The notes under the pieces: generated by a model | Seen by the model: only the letters and a program-made list of their open reading frames with translations | Told to the model about the DNA's origin: nothing | Database searches by the model: none | Position numbers and translations under genes: made by a program | Shown: positions 44,576 through 53,312 of the stretch, one piece after another | How positions within the stretch are numbered: the first letter of the stretch is position 1 | Layout of the letters: every line of letters begins with the position of its first letter | NCBI GenBank assembly: GCA_965206145.1 | Contig: CBDBIK010000005.1 | Span: 434,001 to 498,000 of the forward strand | Reading direction: 5' to 3' | DNA: 64,000 nt | Origin: CBDBIK01 sp965206145 | GTDB taxonomy: Bacteria; Pseudomonadota; Alphaproteobacteria; TMED109

Positions 44576-45211
44576 ATGCAATATTTCGACATCCTCCTAT
44601 TTGCGGTGATCGCAGGGGTTCTTCTTGTGCGTCTCCGCGGCGTTTTGGGCCGCCGCACGGGAAATGAAAGTCCGCCGCCGGGTCCTGCACCAACGACCTC
44701 TCGGGCCGCTGAGCGCGACGTGATTGGCCAGATGAGTGAGGAAACGCAGGAAGAAGAGGACGATCCAATTCGGCGCGGACTTATGAATATCGCGCGAGCT
44801 GATTCCTCCTTCGATAGCGAGAGTTTCCTTGGTGGGGCCTCCAAGGCGTTTGAGATGGTCGTTACCGCCTTTTCGGCGGGCGACCGAAAGGCAATCGCTC
44901 CCTTGCTCTCTCCCGAGGTGCGCGAGAGCTTCGAAGCGGCGATTAGCGCTCGTGAAAGCGAGGGACACGTCCGTGAAACCAAAATCGTCCACATGGAGCC
45001 AATGGAAATCGAGGCGGCGTACCTCGAAGGATCGCGTGCCTCCATCACGGTCCGTTTCGAAACTGAAAAGGTCGATGTGACCCACGATGCGGAGGGAAAC
45101 GTCATTGAGGGCGATCCTGAGATTCCCGAGCGGGCGACAGACGTTTGGACATTCGAGAGAGACACGACCGGGGATAACCCCAACTGGCTCTTGGTTCGCA
45201 CCGGCGACTGA
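44576..45211 (+). CDS. timA: Tim44-like domain protein (TimA)
   Basis: 211 residues: an N-terminal membrane anchor (about 3-20), a charged, probably disordered linker to about residue 75, then a Tim44-like/NTF2-fold domain (FLGGASKAFEMVVTAFSAGD...LLSPEV) ending with WTFERDTTGDNPNWLLVRTGD. Bacterial TimA proteins are membrane-bound; a role at the inner membrane or in translocon function is suggested by kinship to mitochondrial Tim44 only. mltA follows at once. Confidence 0.9.
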   Translation: MQYFDILLFAVIAGVLLVRLRGVLGRRTGNESPPPGPAPTTSRAAERDVIGQMSEETQEEEDDPIRRGLMNIARADSSFDSESFLGGASKAFEMVVTAFSAGDRKAIAPLLSPEVRESFEAAISARESEGHVRETKIVHMEPMEIEAAYLEGSRASITVRFETEKVDVTHDAEGNVIEGDPEIPERATDVWTFERDTTGDNPNWLLVRTGD

Positions 45212-45213
45212 GC

Positions 45214-46310
45214 TTGCATCGCCGAGAGATCGGCTGGCTGGCTGTCGGCATCGCCTCGGGCACCGTCATAGGTGCGTTCGCTTTTGCCTTCGTTCCTGTG
45301 AGAGGATTCAAACCCTTCCTCCCTCGGCGGGGAGTCTCGGCGGGGATGGACTTGGCGGTGATGCGGGTGATTTGCTGGATATTTGCGAGGCCCTTAAGCG
45401 CATCGGCACGGCGGGCGCTCCGAAGAATCTGAGAGACTTTATCGAAAGATGGTTCGTGCCAGTTGAGGTACGGGCGGCCGGCGATCCTGCGGGACTGTTC
45501 ACGGGTTATTTCGAGCCCGAGCTGGACGGGAGCAGGGTTCCCGTGGAGGCGGGGGAAGTGCTCTACTTGCGTCCTCCTGAACTTGTGGATGTGGATCTCA
45601 TGGCATTCCTGTCCTCGCCCGGGGGTCGACGTATTGCGGGCCGGGTTGAGGGGAACCGCCTCGTGCCCTTCCCGAGCAGAGCGGAAATTTATGCAGGTGC
45701 ACTTTCCCAACGCGGGTTGGAGCTCGTTTGGGTCCACGATCCCGTTGAGGCGTTCTTTCTTCATATTCAGGGCTCGGGCCGTGTGCGGTTCGAGGACGGC
45801 AGCGTGATGCGCGTGGGCTACGCCGGGGTTAACGGCCGCCCTTATCACGCCATCGGTCGTTCCTTGGTTCGCCGGGGCGAGTTGGCCCTGGAGGATGTCT
45901 CGCTTTCTGCGATCGCCGGGTGGCTGCGTTCCCATCCCCTTGAGGCGAGAACATTGATGGAGGAAAACCCCTCATACGTATTTTTTCGGGAACTACCGGG
46001 AGAGGGGCCAATCGGCGCATCGGGCGCTGTTCTGACGCCCGGGCGCTCGCTTGCCGTGGATAATCGTCATATTCCCTGGCATTTGCCGGTGTGGGTTGCA
46101 ACCGAGGTTCCTGTTCCAAATGGTGGTACCGAGCCGTTTGCGCGGTTGTTGATGGTTCAGGATGTAGGCGGGGCTATCAAGGGCCCGGCGCGCGCGGACG
46201 TGTTCTTCGGGCATGGTCCAGAAGCGCGTGAGCGGGCGGGTCGCATGCGGAGCGAAGGACGGATATGGGTACTTGTTCCCCGGACCATGAGCGAGCACAT
46301 TCCCCGCTGA
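45214..46310 (+). CDS. mltA: Membrane-bound lytic murein transglycosylase A, apparent frameshift
   Basis: The MltA domain is clear from about 45370 on: GLFTGYFEPELDGSR, FFLHIQGSGRVRFEDG, VGYAGVNGRPYHAIGR and the C-terminal 3D domain with LLMVQDVGGAIKGPARADVFFGHG. It cleaves peptidoglycan to anhydromuropeptides. However, the N-terminal hydrophobic signal region (IGWLAVGIASGTVIGAFAFAF, from the TTG just after timA) lies in a different frame, and no acceptable start exists in the domain frame. The shift must be between about 45300 and 45345. It may be a sequencing error or a true mutation, in which case this is a pseudogene. Confidence 0.8.
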
Positions 46311-46386
46311 GAGCATCGTTTGCTTGTATTTTCCCTCGTCTGTCCTGTAGGCTACGAACCTTGGATAGGGAGGGAGTTAACCCACT

Positions 46387-47439
46387 ATGAGAAAACTTAC
46401 TATTACGGCGGCGGTTCTGGTCGTCGCTGGTTGGACGGGCTCTGCTTTCGCGGAATGCTCACCTGACAACTGGAAGGATTGCTCTGGCAAGCCTTGGGTG
46501 GACGGTTCCAGCATGGAGACGCCGCTTGGCTCCAAATGGTGGCCGAACCAGCTTTGGGGTGCCGGCGACGAGGCTGGTTCCACGAACTGGTACACCAAGC
46601 CTGAAGTCGTCAAGCGCGCACTTGCTGCAGTTGTTACCGGCAAAGCGATGAAGATTGGCCACGTCTACGAAGATTCAATGCCGCTCTTCGGTTCTCGCAA
46701 GTTCTCCTTGCGGATTCCCGGTACACCTACCGGCGGTGCTTTTGGTGCCAACAAAATCATGTGGAACGACGAGTTTCTTTCCACCGAGATCGGGCAGGTT
46801 GGCACGCAGTTTGATGGCCTCGGCCACATCGGTGTGCAGGTTGGCGCTGACGGCGACAAGACCGAAATGCGTTGGTACAACGGGTTCACTGCGCAGGAAA
46901 TGGGCAACCCCTATGGCCTCAATAAGCTCGGTACCGAGAAGCTTCATCCAATCGTTGCTCGCGGCATTTTGATCGATGTTGCTGCAATCAAGAGCAGCCC
47001 GATGAATGCCGGTGATGTGGTTACCATGGCCGATGTCAATGCCGCTCTTGCCAAGCAGGGCATGTCTAACTTCGAGTTTGCTGCTGGCGACGCCATTCTC
47101 ATTCGCACCGGATGGGAGCGTCACTGGAACGATGCACCGAAGTTCAACGATGGCTGCCCCGGCATCGGGATGGAAGTTGCCCGTTGGATTGCTGAGGACG
47201 TTCAGGCTGGCGTGACCGGTTTTGACACGTGGCCTGGTGATGCGGTTCCGAACCCGGATCCGGGTTGCGTCTTCTGCGTGCACACGTACCTTCAATCTCG
47301 CCATGGGATCGTGAACCAAGAGAACCTCAAGCTCTCCGTTCTCGCTGACCAGGGCGTGCATGTGTTTGCTTATGTGTATTCGCCTGCCCCGATCAAGGGC
47401 GCGACTGGCTCAATCGGTTCACCGATCGCGATCTGGTAG
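46387..47439 (+). CDS. Secreted cyclase-family (PF04199-type) protein
   Basis: 350 residues with a signal peptide (MRKLTITAAVLVVAGW...AFA, cleavage near residue 22). The mature part has GTQFDGLGHIGVQ, the cyclase-family variant of the metal-binding GTHxDxxxH motif, plus GDAILIRTGWE near residue 235. The family includes kynurenine formamidases and other hydrolases of cyclic amides or lactones; the long form seen here is uncharacterised. Six Cys residues suggest disulfides in the periplasm. A GC-rich hairpin follows the gene. Confidence 0.85.
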   Translation: MRKLTITAAVLVVAGWTGSAFAECSPDNWKDCSGKPWVDGSSMETPLGSKWWPNQLWGAGDEAGSTNWYTKPEVVKRALAAVVTGKAMKIGHVYEDSMPLFGSRKFSLRIPGTPTGGAFGANKIMWNDEFLSTEIGQVGTQFDGLGHIGVQVGADGDKTEMRWYNGFTAQEMGNPYGLNKLGTEKLHPIVARGILIDVAAIKSSPMNAGDVVTMADVNAALAKQGMSNFEFAAGDAILIRTGWERHWNDAPKFNDGCPGIGMEVARWIAEDVQAGVTGFDTWPGDAVPNPDPGCVFCVHTYLQSRHGIVNQENLKLSVLADQGVHVFAYVYSPAPIKGATGSIGSPIAIW

Positions 47440-47447
47440 AGGCTGAA

Positions 47448-47465
47448 CGCCCCCTTCCGGGGGCG
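47448..47465. terminator. GC-rich hairpin after the cyclase gene
   Basis: CGCCCCC and GGGGGCG-type arms around a TTCC loop form a strong 18-base stem-loop just after the stop. There is no T-tract on either strand, so it may slow or protect transcripts rather than terminate by itself. Confidence 0.5.
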
Positions 47466-47540
47466 CAAAGCAACCCTTTCGAGGCCATGGTCGGGTTCTC
47501 CCGGCCATGGCTTCGTCGTTTCCGGGAGAAGGAGAAGAAC

Positions 47541-47870
47541 ATGCCTGCGAGGATTTGTGCTTGCACCGTGGGCGTGCTGGGATTGGCTGTTTTCCTTGCA
47601 CTTGTCGCAAGGCCTTCGTTGGCGGTCTCCATCACCAACGATGATCCGGAACACCTTGGCACGGTCTCGGTGGATTTTTGGATCCGGCGGGTGCAGCCCG
47701 GCGAGACCGTGATGTTTCACCCCGATTCGTTCCCAATCGAAATTTACGGCCAATTTCCCTACGCAACGATGAGCTGCGAAATCACTTCTGACGAAGATGT
47801 TGTCTTGCTCTCGGGAGAGGGATGCATAATCGACGGTGAACCCATGGGCGAGTCGCACTTTCGTTTCTGA
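47541..47870 (+). CDS. Small secreted protein of unknown function
   Basis: 109 residues with a signal peptide (MPARICACTVGVLGLAVFLALVA, cleavage near residue 30). The mature part is short and acidic, with three Cys residues in total, one within the signal region and two in the mature chain (MSCEITSD and GEGCIIDG), which could form a disulfide. I do not recognise the family. An excellent GGGAGAAGGAGAAG site precedes the ATG, which strongly supports translation. A hairpin follows the stop. Confidence 0.75.
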   Translation: MPARICACTVGVLGLAVFLALVARPSLAVSITNDDPEHLGTVSVDFWIRRVQPGETVMFHPDSFPIEIYGQFPYATMSCEITSDEDVVLLSGEGCIIDGEPMGESHFRF

Positions 47871-47884
47871 ACCCCTTTTGGGGT
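47871..47884 (+). terminator. Short hairpin after the small secreted protein
   Basis: ACCCC and GGGGT flank a TTTT loop directly after the stop codon, with CATTTAA downstream. It is short and lacks a full T-tract, so it is a weak candidate terminator separating this gene from the histidine operon. Confidence 0.4.
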
Positions 47885-47936
47885 CATTTAACCTGATAAT
47901 TTCGCGTTTTCGCGAGGCACATCTTGGAGCAGAGCC

Positions 47937-48545
47937 ATGCGCAAGGCGGGGGTAGAACGCATCACGGGCGAGACTTCGATCGACATCGCCCTCACCATCG
48001 AAGGGAGCGGAACGGCCGAGGTTTCGACTGGCATTGGCTTCCTCGACCACATGCTTTCTCAGCTTGCTAAGCACAGTCTGATGAACCTACGAGTCCAGGC
48101 CAAAGGCGATCTCGAGATTGACGGCCACCACACGACCGAGGACACCGGCTACGCTGTGGGGAAGGCTGTCTCAGACGCCCTCGGCGACCGCAAGGGTATC
48201 TTTCGCTACGGGGATGCGCTCATCCCTATGGACGAGACGCTTTCACGTGTGGCAGTAGACCTTTCGGGACGCCCCTATCTCGTGTGGAAGGTCGCTTTCA
48301 CCCAGACCCGCCTGGGTGAAATGGACACGGAACTCTTCCGGGAATGGTTTCAGGCGTTCTCGCAGGCGGCAGGCTGCAATCTGCACGTCGAGAATCTGTA
48401 CGGGACGAACAACCACCATGTGATTGAATCCTGCTTCAAAGGGCTTGCACGAAGCCTGCGCACGGCGATGCGAATTGATCCTGCTGCTGCTGGCGAAGTG
48501 CCTTCGACAAAGGGGATCCTTCGAAACGACGCCTCGGCCAACTAG
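47937..48545 (+). CDS. hisB: Imidazoleglycerol-phosphate dehydratase
   Basis: 202 residues with the paired metal-binding motifs of the family: GFLDHMLSQLAKHS and DGHHTTEDTGYAVG in the first half, NNHHVIESCFKGLARSLR in the second. It removes water from imidazole glycerol phosphate. This is the monofunctional form without a phosphatase domain, as usual outside enterics. It is the first gene of the histidine cluster. Confidence 0.97.
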   Translation: MRKAGVERITGETSIDIALTIEGSGTAEVSTGIGFLDHMLSQLAKHSLMNLRVQAKGDLEIDGHHTTEDTGYAVGKAVSDALGDRKGIFRYGDALIPMDETLSRVAVDLSGRPYLVWKVAFTQTRLGEMDTELFREWFQAFSQAAGCNLHVENLYGTNNHHVIESCFKGLARSLRTAMRIDPAAAGEVPSTKGILRNDASAN

Positions 48546-48583
48546 GCCTGTGTCTGTGTTCGGACGGGCTTTGGTTACGCACG

Positions 48584-49222
48584 ATGACAACAGCGATCGT
48601 TGACTACGGCTCGGGAAATCTGCGCTCTGCCGTTAAGGCGTTTGCGCGCGTGGCCGACGATATGTCCGATGCCGGTGCGGTGGTTGTGACCAGCGATCCA
48701 GACGAGGTTCGCCGTGCTGAGCGCATCGTGCTTCCTGGTGTTGGAGCTTTTGCAGACTGCATGGACGGCCTGGCGCGGCTCGATGGCATGTGCCAGGCAC
48801 TGGAAGAACGAGTGATCAGGGAGGGGACACCCTTTCTCGGAATTTGCGTGGGAATGCAGATGATGGCCCGCGAAAGCGTGGAGCATGGACACCATCCGGG
48901 ATTGAATTGGGTAGATGCAACCGTTGAACCGATTGAGCCGACGGAAGATCTGCGCGTTCCGCACATGGGATGGAATGACCTGATGGCCGTGCGCGATCAT
49001 CCGGTGTTTCAGGGCATCGAGCCAGGCGAACACATGTACTTCGTTCACAGCTATCGGGTACGGGTGAGCGATTCCACCGACGTGGTCGCCGAGATCGACT
49101 ACGGTGGCCCGTTGATCGCGGCCCTTGCCCACGCCAACATGGTCGGATCTCAGTTCCATCCCGAGAAGAGCCAGGCTGCGGGGCTTCGGATGATCGGGAA
49201 CTTTCTCGGGTGGGCACCATGA
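48584..49222 (+). CDS. hisH: Imidazole glycerol phosphate synthase, glutaminase subunit
   Basis: 212 residues of the class I amidotransferase fold. The nucleophile Cys is in LGICVGMQMM near residue 88 and the His-x-Glu is in QFHPEKSQ near 187. It supplies ammonia to HisF. The gene starts with ATGACAACAGCGATC and ends overlapping the GNAT gene. Confidence 0.95.
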   Translation: MTTAIVDYGSGNLRSAVKAFARVADDMSDAGAVVVTSDPDEVRRAERIVLPGVGAFADCMDGLARLDGMCQALEERVIREGTPFLGICVGMQMMARESVEHGHHPGLNWVDATVEPIEPTEDLRVPHMGWNDLMAVRDHPVFQGIEPGEHMYFVHSYRVRVSDSTDVVAEIDYGGPLIAALAHANMVGSQFHPEKSQAAGLRMIGNFLGWAP

Positions 49223-49737
49223 CCGCAAAGCCAGCGGAGGTGATTGAGCGCTTCCGGGGAGGCGAGCTCAACGAGCTCTGCGGAGCCACGAAGGAAGCAC
49301 TGTCTCACGGGATTGGGTTTGGCTGGATCCGAACTCCCGAGCGCGAGCGGCTCGAGGCCTATTGGAGGGGCGTGCTCGTGGTTCCCCAACGCATTCTGAT
49401 CGTTGGTCGTCGCGAGGGCGTGATTGCAGGATCGATCCAAGTGGTTCTTCCAGGCCCCAATGATGAGGCTCGCGTCTTTTCAGTTTCGATCGACACTCAT
49501 TTTGTTGCGCCCTGGGCACGCGGGCACGGTTTAGCAAAGGCTTTATTGGATTGCGCGGAAAAGCACGCTTGGGAGAACGGCTACACCCAGGTGTGTCTCG
49601 ACGTCCGAGAGACCCAGGAACGGGCGATCGGGCTGTACGAGACGAGCGGTTACGAACGCTGGGGCACCCTTCCGGACTACCACAACGTGAATGGCGAAAT
49701 GATCGCCGGCCACTTCTATCGCAAGAGCATCACGTGA
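49219..49737 (+). CDS. GNAT-family N-acetyltransferase inside the histidine operon
   Basis: 172 residues with the acetyl-CoA-binding core: VAPWARGHGLAKALLDCAEKHA matches the Q/RxxGxG/A region, followed by ETQERAIGLYETSGYERWG. The ATG overlaps hisH (ATGA) and its stop overlaps hisA (GTGA), so it is tightly built into the operon. The same arrangement hisH-GNAT-hisA occurs in related Alphaproteobacteria. The acceptor is unknown and a histidine-pathway role is only inferred from position. Confidence 0.88.
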   Translation: MTAKPAEVIERFRGGELNELCGATKEALSHGIGFGWIRTPERERLEAYWRGVLVVPQRILIVGRREGVIAGSIQVVLPGPNDEARVFSVSIDTHFVAPWARGHGLAKALLDCAEKHAWENGYTQVCLDVRETQERAIGLYETSGYERWGTLPDYHNVNGEMIAGHFYRKSIT

Positions 49738-50459
49738 TTCTTTATCCCGCAGTTGATCTGAAGCGGGGGGAATGTGTGCGTCTTGAGCAGGGGGATATGG
49801 CCCGTACGACGGTGTTTGGAAACGACCCGGCCTTGCAGGTCAGCCATTTCGAGGACGCAGGCTGTGAGTGGGTGCACGTGGTTGACCTCGACGGTGCCTT
49901 TGAAGGCGGATCGCCGAACGCCGATGCGGTTTCTGCGATTCTTGATTCCACATCCCTCAAGGTGCAACTGGGCGGGGGAATTCGCACCGAGGCTGCGGCG
50001 GATGCTTGGCTGCATCGTGGTGTGGAACGCATCGTGCTCGGCACGATTGCGGCCAAGGATCCCGAGCTCGCCGGAAGAATCTGTGCCAAGCATCCTGATC
50101 GGGTTGCCATCGCCGCTGATGTGCGACACGGGCGTATCGCCGTTGAAGGATGGGCGAATCTCACTGATCTCTCAGTGAAGGATTTTGCGCAGCGGGCAGT
50201 TTCGCTTGGAGCAGTGGTCTTGATCCACACTGACATCTCTCGCGACGGCACCCTTTCCGGCGTGGATCCGCTTGCGGTGAGCGATGTTGCCCGCGCATCC
50301 CCCCTTCCCGTGGTCGCCTCAGGTGGGGTCTCTTCGTACTCTGACCTTGAGGCGCTGAAACTCCGGGAGAAGGACGGGATTGTCGGAGTCGTTGTCGGGC
50401 GGGCAATCTACGAGGGCAACATCGACGTTTCGGAAGCCGCAGCCCTGCTTGTGGCCTGA
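49734..50459 (+). CDS. hisA: ProFAR isomerase (phosphoribosylformimino-AICAR-phosphate isomerase)
   Basis: 241-residue (beta/alpha)8 barrel: ILYPAVDLKRGECVRLEQGD at the N-terminus with the catalytic Asp, HVVDLDGAFEG, GGGIRTE, and the second half with LIHTDISRDGTLSGVD. It isomerises ProFAR to PRFAR. The GTG start overlaps the GNAT stop; the open frame upstream lies within the GNAT gene and is not used. Confidence 0.95.
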   Translation: MILYPAVDLKRGECVRLEQGDMARTTVFGNDPALQVSHFEDAGCEWVHVVDLDGAFEGGSPNADAVSAILDSTSLKVQLGGGIRTEAAADAWLHRGVERIVLGTIAAKDPELAGRICAKHPDRVAIAADVRHGRIAVEGWANLTDLSVKDFAQRAVSLGAVVLIHTDISRDGTLSGVDPLAVSDVARASPLPVVASGGVSSYSDLEALKLREKDGIVGVVVGRAIYEGNIDVSEAAALLVA

Positions 50460-50462
50460 ACA

Positions 50463-51236
50463 GTGCTCAAGATTCGAATCATCCCCTGCCTCGACGTTAA
50501 GGACGGGCGCGTGGTGAAAGGGATCAACTTCGTTGATCTCCGCGATGCGGGCGACCCGGTCGAGCAGGCGCGGACATACGACGTGCAAGGAGCGGATGAG
50601 CTTTGCTTTCTTGACATCACCGCCTCACACGAGGACCGAGGAACCATCATTGATGTGGTGGAGCGCACCGCTGATGAGTGTTTCATGCCGATCACGGTCG
50701 GTGGTGGCGTGCGCACCCTCGAAGACATTCGTACCCTTCTGCTTGCAGGGGCCGACAAAGTTTCGATTAACACCGCCGCGATTGATGATCCAGAATTTGT
50801 TTCCCGCGCTGCTGGGAAGTTTGGCTCGCAATGCATCGTCGTTGCGATCGATGCGCGTCGGTTTGGCGAACGCTTCGAAATTTTTACGCACGGCGGACGC
50901 AGGGCGACGGGGATCGATGCGACAAGCTGGGCTAAGCGGATGACCGAAGCGGGAGCTGGTGAAATCCTGCTTACGTCGATGGATCGGGACGGAACCAAAG
51001 ATGGGTTTGATCTTCCGCTCACGGCGGCCGTGACGTCTGCGGTGAGCGTGCCGGTGATCGCCTCGGGCGGGGCGGGGCAGGCGTCGCATCTCGTGGAAGC
51101 GGTTAAAGAAGGTGGTGCGAGTGCCGTGCTTGCGGCGTCGATTTTCCACTATGGTGAACTTGCCATAGCCGATGCCCGTTGCGCGCTCGTCGAAGCCGGA
51201 GTGCCAGTTCGCAAGGTAGGAGAGAAAGTCAGTTAA
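50463..51236 (+). CDS. hisF: Imidazole glycerol phosphate synthase, cyclase subunit
   Basis: 257-residue barrel with IIPCLDVKDGRVVKGINFVDLRDAGDP at the N-terminus, FLDITAS, the ITVGGGVRT phosphate-binding loop and LLTSMDRDGTKDGFD in the second half. With HisH it makes imidazole glycerol phosphate and AICAR. It starts with GTG four bases after hisA and shares one base with hisI. Confidence 0.97.
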   Translation: MLKIRIIPCLDVKDGRVVKGINFVDLRDAGDPVEQARTYDVQGADELCFLDITASHEDRGTIIDVVERTADECFMPITVGGGVRTLEDIRTLLLAGADKVSINTAAIDDPEFVSRAAGKFGSQCIVVAIDARRFGERFEIFTHGGRRATGIDATSWAKRMTEAGAGEILLTSMDRDGTKDGFDLPLTAAVTSAVSVPVIASGGAGQASHLVEAVKEGGASAVLAASIFHYGELAIADARCALVEAGVPVRKVGEKVS

Positions 51237-51601
51237 TGCTCGACGAAATCCGCTTCGATCACGACGGGCTCGTCCCGGTGGTGGCCCAGCAGCACGACAC
51301 TGGCGAGGTGCTGATGGTGGCGTGGATGAATAGGGCAGCGATCGAACAAACCCTCGCCACCGGCCGCGTGATCTACTTCTCCCGAAGCCGAGGCGAGCTC
51401 TGGGCTAAGGGAGAAACCTCGGGCAACGTCCAAAGACTTATTGATCTTCGGCATGACTGCGACAGCGATGCGCTGCTCGCTCTAATCGATCAGAAGGGAC
51501 CCGCTTGCCACACCGGCACGCGCTCATGCTTCAGTGAGAGAACCGCAACGGGCGAGCGCATTCGTGCCCCCATTGAAGGAGTAGGAAGAAAAGATGAATG
51601 A
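51236..51601 (+). CDS. hisI: Phosphoribosyl-AMP cyclohydrolase
   Basis: 121 residues. The zinc and magnesium motifs are present: WAKGETSGNVQRLIDLRHDCDSDALL and GPACHTGTRSCF. It opens the purine ring in the third histidine step. It is separate from HisE, as in most Alphaproteobacteria. The A of its ATG is the last base of the hisF stop. Confidence 0.96.
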   Translation: MLDEIRFDHDGLVPVVAQQHDTGEVLMVAWMNRAAIEQTLATGRVIYFSRSRGELWAKGETSGNVQRLIDLRHDCDSDALLALIDQKGPACHTGTRSCFSERTATGERIRAPIEGVGRKDE

Positions 51602-51920
51602 CCAGGGAGAAGATGATCTCGGTCAGGTTCTTGCGAGTTTGTGGGAGACGATAAAGAGCCGTCGGGACGCCGATGCTGGGAGCTCCTACACCGCCCGGCT
51701 TCTCTCCAGTGGGATCTCCCGCGTTGCTCAGAAAGTGGGCGAAGAAGCAAACGAGACGGTCATCGCCGCCGTCGGCGGCGACGCTAGCGAGACGGTCTTA
51801 GAATCGGCGGATCTGCTTTACCACCTGCTCGTTCTATGGCTGGCTACCGGCGTGGAGCCCGTTGAGGTGGCAAAGGAGTTGCGAAGCCGTGTGCGTTCTG
51901 CGGGGGAGGCGGGAGGTTGA
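51594..51920 (+). CDS. hisE: Phosphoribosyl-ATP pyrophosphatase
   Basis: 108 residues of the MazG-like all-helical fold: GISRVAQKVGEEANETVIAA carries the metal-binding Glu residues, and ASETVLESADLLYHLLVLW follows with the ExxD pattern. It releases pyrophosphate in the second histidine step. It overlaps hisI by eight bases and the HIT gene by four. Confidence 0.95.
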   Translation: MNDQGEDDLGQVLASLWETIKSRRDADAGSSYTARLLSSGISRVAQKVGEEANETVIAAVGGDASETVLESADLLYHLLVLWLATGVEPVEVAKELRSRVRSAGEAGG

Positions 51921-52297
51921 GCGAGCAGTCCTACGACGACGGGAACGTGTTTGCCAGGATTCTTCGCGGCGAACTTCCCTGCGAGCGGGTTTACGAGAAC
52001 GATTACGCTCTGGCGTTTCGGGATGCCATGCCCAGGACCAAGGTGCATGTGCTTGTCGTGCCCAAGGGAAAATATGTGTCGATGGCGGATTTCTCAGCAC
52101 GCGCAAGCGCAGCCGAAATCGAGGGCATGGTCCGCGCTATCGGCGCAGTCACTCGTATCGAAAATCTCGAGGAGAATGGCTACCGCATCCTTTCCAACCA
52201 TGGCGAGGATGCCCGCCAGGAAGTACCACATTTCCACGTGCACGTGTTTGGCGGCGAGCCTCTTGGATGGGCGATCAGTCCATCGATAAGCAAATGA
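51917..52297 (+). CDS. HIT-family nucleotide-binding protein
   Basis: 126 residues with the histidine triad HFHVHVFGG near residue 105 and the N-terminal FARILRGELPCERVYEND pattern of HinT-type proteins. Members hydrolyse adenosine phosphoramidates or related nucleotides. The TTG start overlaps the hisE stop, so it is the last gene of the histidine run. Confidence 0.92.
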   Translation: MSEQSYDDGNVFARILRGELPCERVYENDYALAFRDAMPRTKVHVLVVPKGKYVSMADFSARASAAEIEGMVRAIGAVTRIENLEENGYRILSNHGEDARQEVPHFHVHVFGGEPLGWAISPSISK

Positions 52298-52315
52298 GAA
52301 TCCTGACGATCGCTT

Positions 52316-53272
52316 TCAATCCGCACTCCGTTCGACAGCTCGGGCTTCCACGCAATCCCAGAAGATTTCCCCCACGCTGATCCCGTCGAAACGCTCAATG
52401 GACGGAAGCCCCGTTGGCGAGGTCACGTTGATCTCGGTGAGCATCCCGGCGATCACGTCGATGCCGGCGAGCACCAGCCCTCGCCTGCGCAGCTCAGGTC
52501 CGATCCTCATGCAGATTTCCCGATCCCGGTCGGAGAGGGTGCCCTTTTTTGCGGCTCCTCCTGCAACTAGGTTGGAGCGGATGTCTCCTTCGAGCGGTAG
52601 GCGATCGATGCACCCTATGGGCTCTCCATCGATGAGTATGACTCGTCGGTCGCCCTCATCGAGGATCTCCGGCAGATAGCGCTGCACAATGATCGGTTCC
52701 CGCTGGACAAGGAGATCGAACAGGGGGGAGAAGTTAGGATCCTCTCTGGAGACGAGAAACACTCCGTTTCCCCCGTGTCCGTAGACCGGTTTGAGAACGA
52801 TTTCCCCGTGCTGCTCGCGGAATTCTTCGACCGCTTGTCGATCTGCCGTGACAAGTGTGGGCGGCATCAGGTCACGAAATGAGAGCACGAGGATCTTTTC
52901 CGGTGAGTTCCGGATTCCTGCAGGATCGTTCACTACCAGTGTGTGGGGAGGCAAAGTTTCCAGGAAATGCGTCGTGGTGACGTAAGCCATATCGAACGGC
53001 GGGTCCTGACGTATGAGTACGACATCGCAGGACGCAAGATTGAGGGAGGTGATAGGTCCCTGGTCGACGTGATTTCCTTCCTCACGACGAAGAGACAAGA
53101 CAGGACGGGCCATGGCAAAAAGCCCTGCGGGTCCGGAAGCGAGCGAGGCAGGTTGATAGGAGAAGACCTCGTGCCCACGCTCCAATGCGGCAAGGGCAAG
53201 CACGAACGTGCTGTCCGAAGCAAGATGGATTCCCTCGATCGGGTCCATCTGGATGGCGACTCGGAGTGACAC
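52316..53272 (-). CDS. gshB: Glutathione synthetase
   Basis: 318 residues with an N-terminal RVAIQMDPIEGIHLASDSTFVLALAA stretch, the ATP-grasp regions VLKPVYGHGGNGVF, IVQRYLPEI and GDRRVILIDGEPIGC, and the LAGIDVIAGMLTEINVTSPTG end. It adds glycine to gamma-glutamylcysteine. The frame extends 28 codons upstream, overlapping the BON gene; the GTG before SLRVAIQMDP fits homologues. It converges with the HIT gene. Confidence 0.95.
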   Translation of the reverse strand: MSLRVAIQMDPIEGIHLASDSTFVLALAALERGHEVFSYQPASLASGPAGLFAMARPVLSLRREEGNHVDQGPITSLNLASCDVVLIRQDPPFDMAYVTTTHFLETLPPHTLVVNDPAGIRNSPEKILVLSFRDLMPPTLVTADRQAVEEFREQHGEIVLKPVYGHGGNGVFLVSREDPNFSPLFDLLVQREPIIVQRYLPEILDEGDRRVILIDGEPIGCIDRLPLEGDIRSNLVAGGAAKKGTLSDRDREICMRIGPELRRRGLVLAGIDVIAGMLTEINVTSPTGLPSIERFDGISVGEIFWDCVEARAVERSAD

Positions 53273-53312
53273 GGGCTTCTCTTGGCCTTCCCTCCCGGTC
53301 GGGAGGTGGGAG

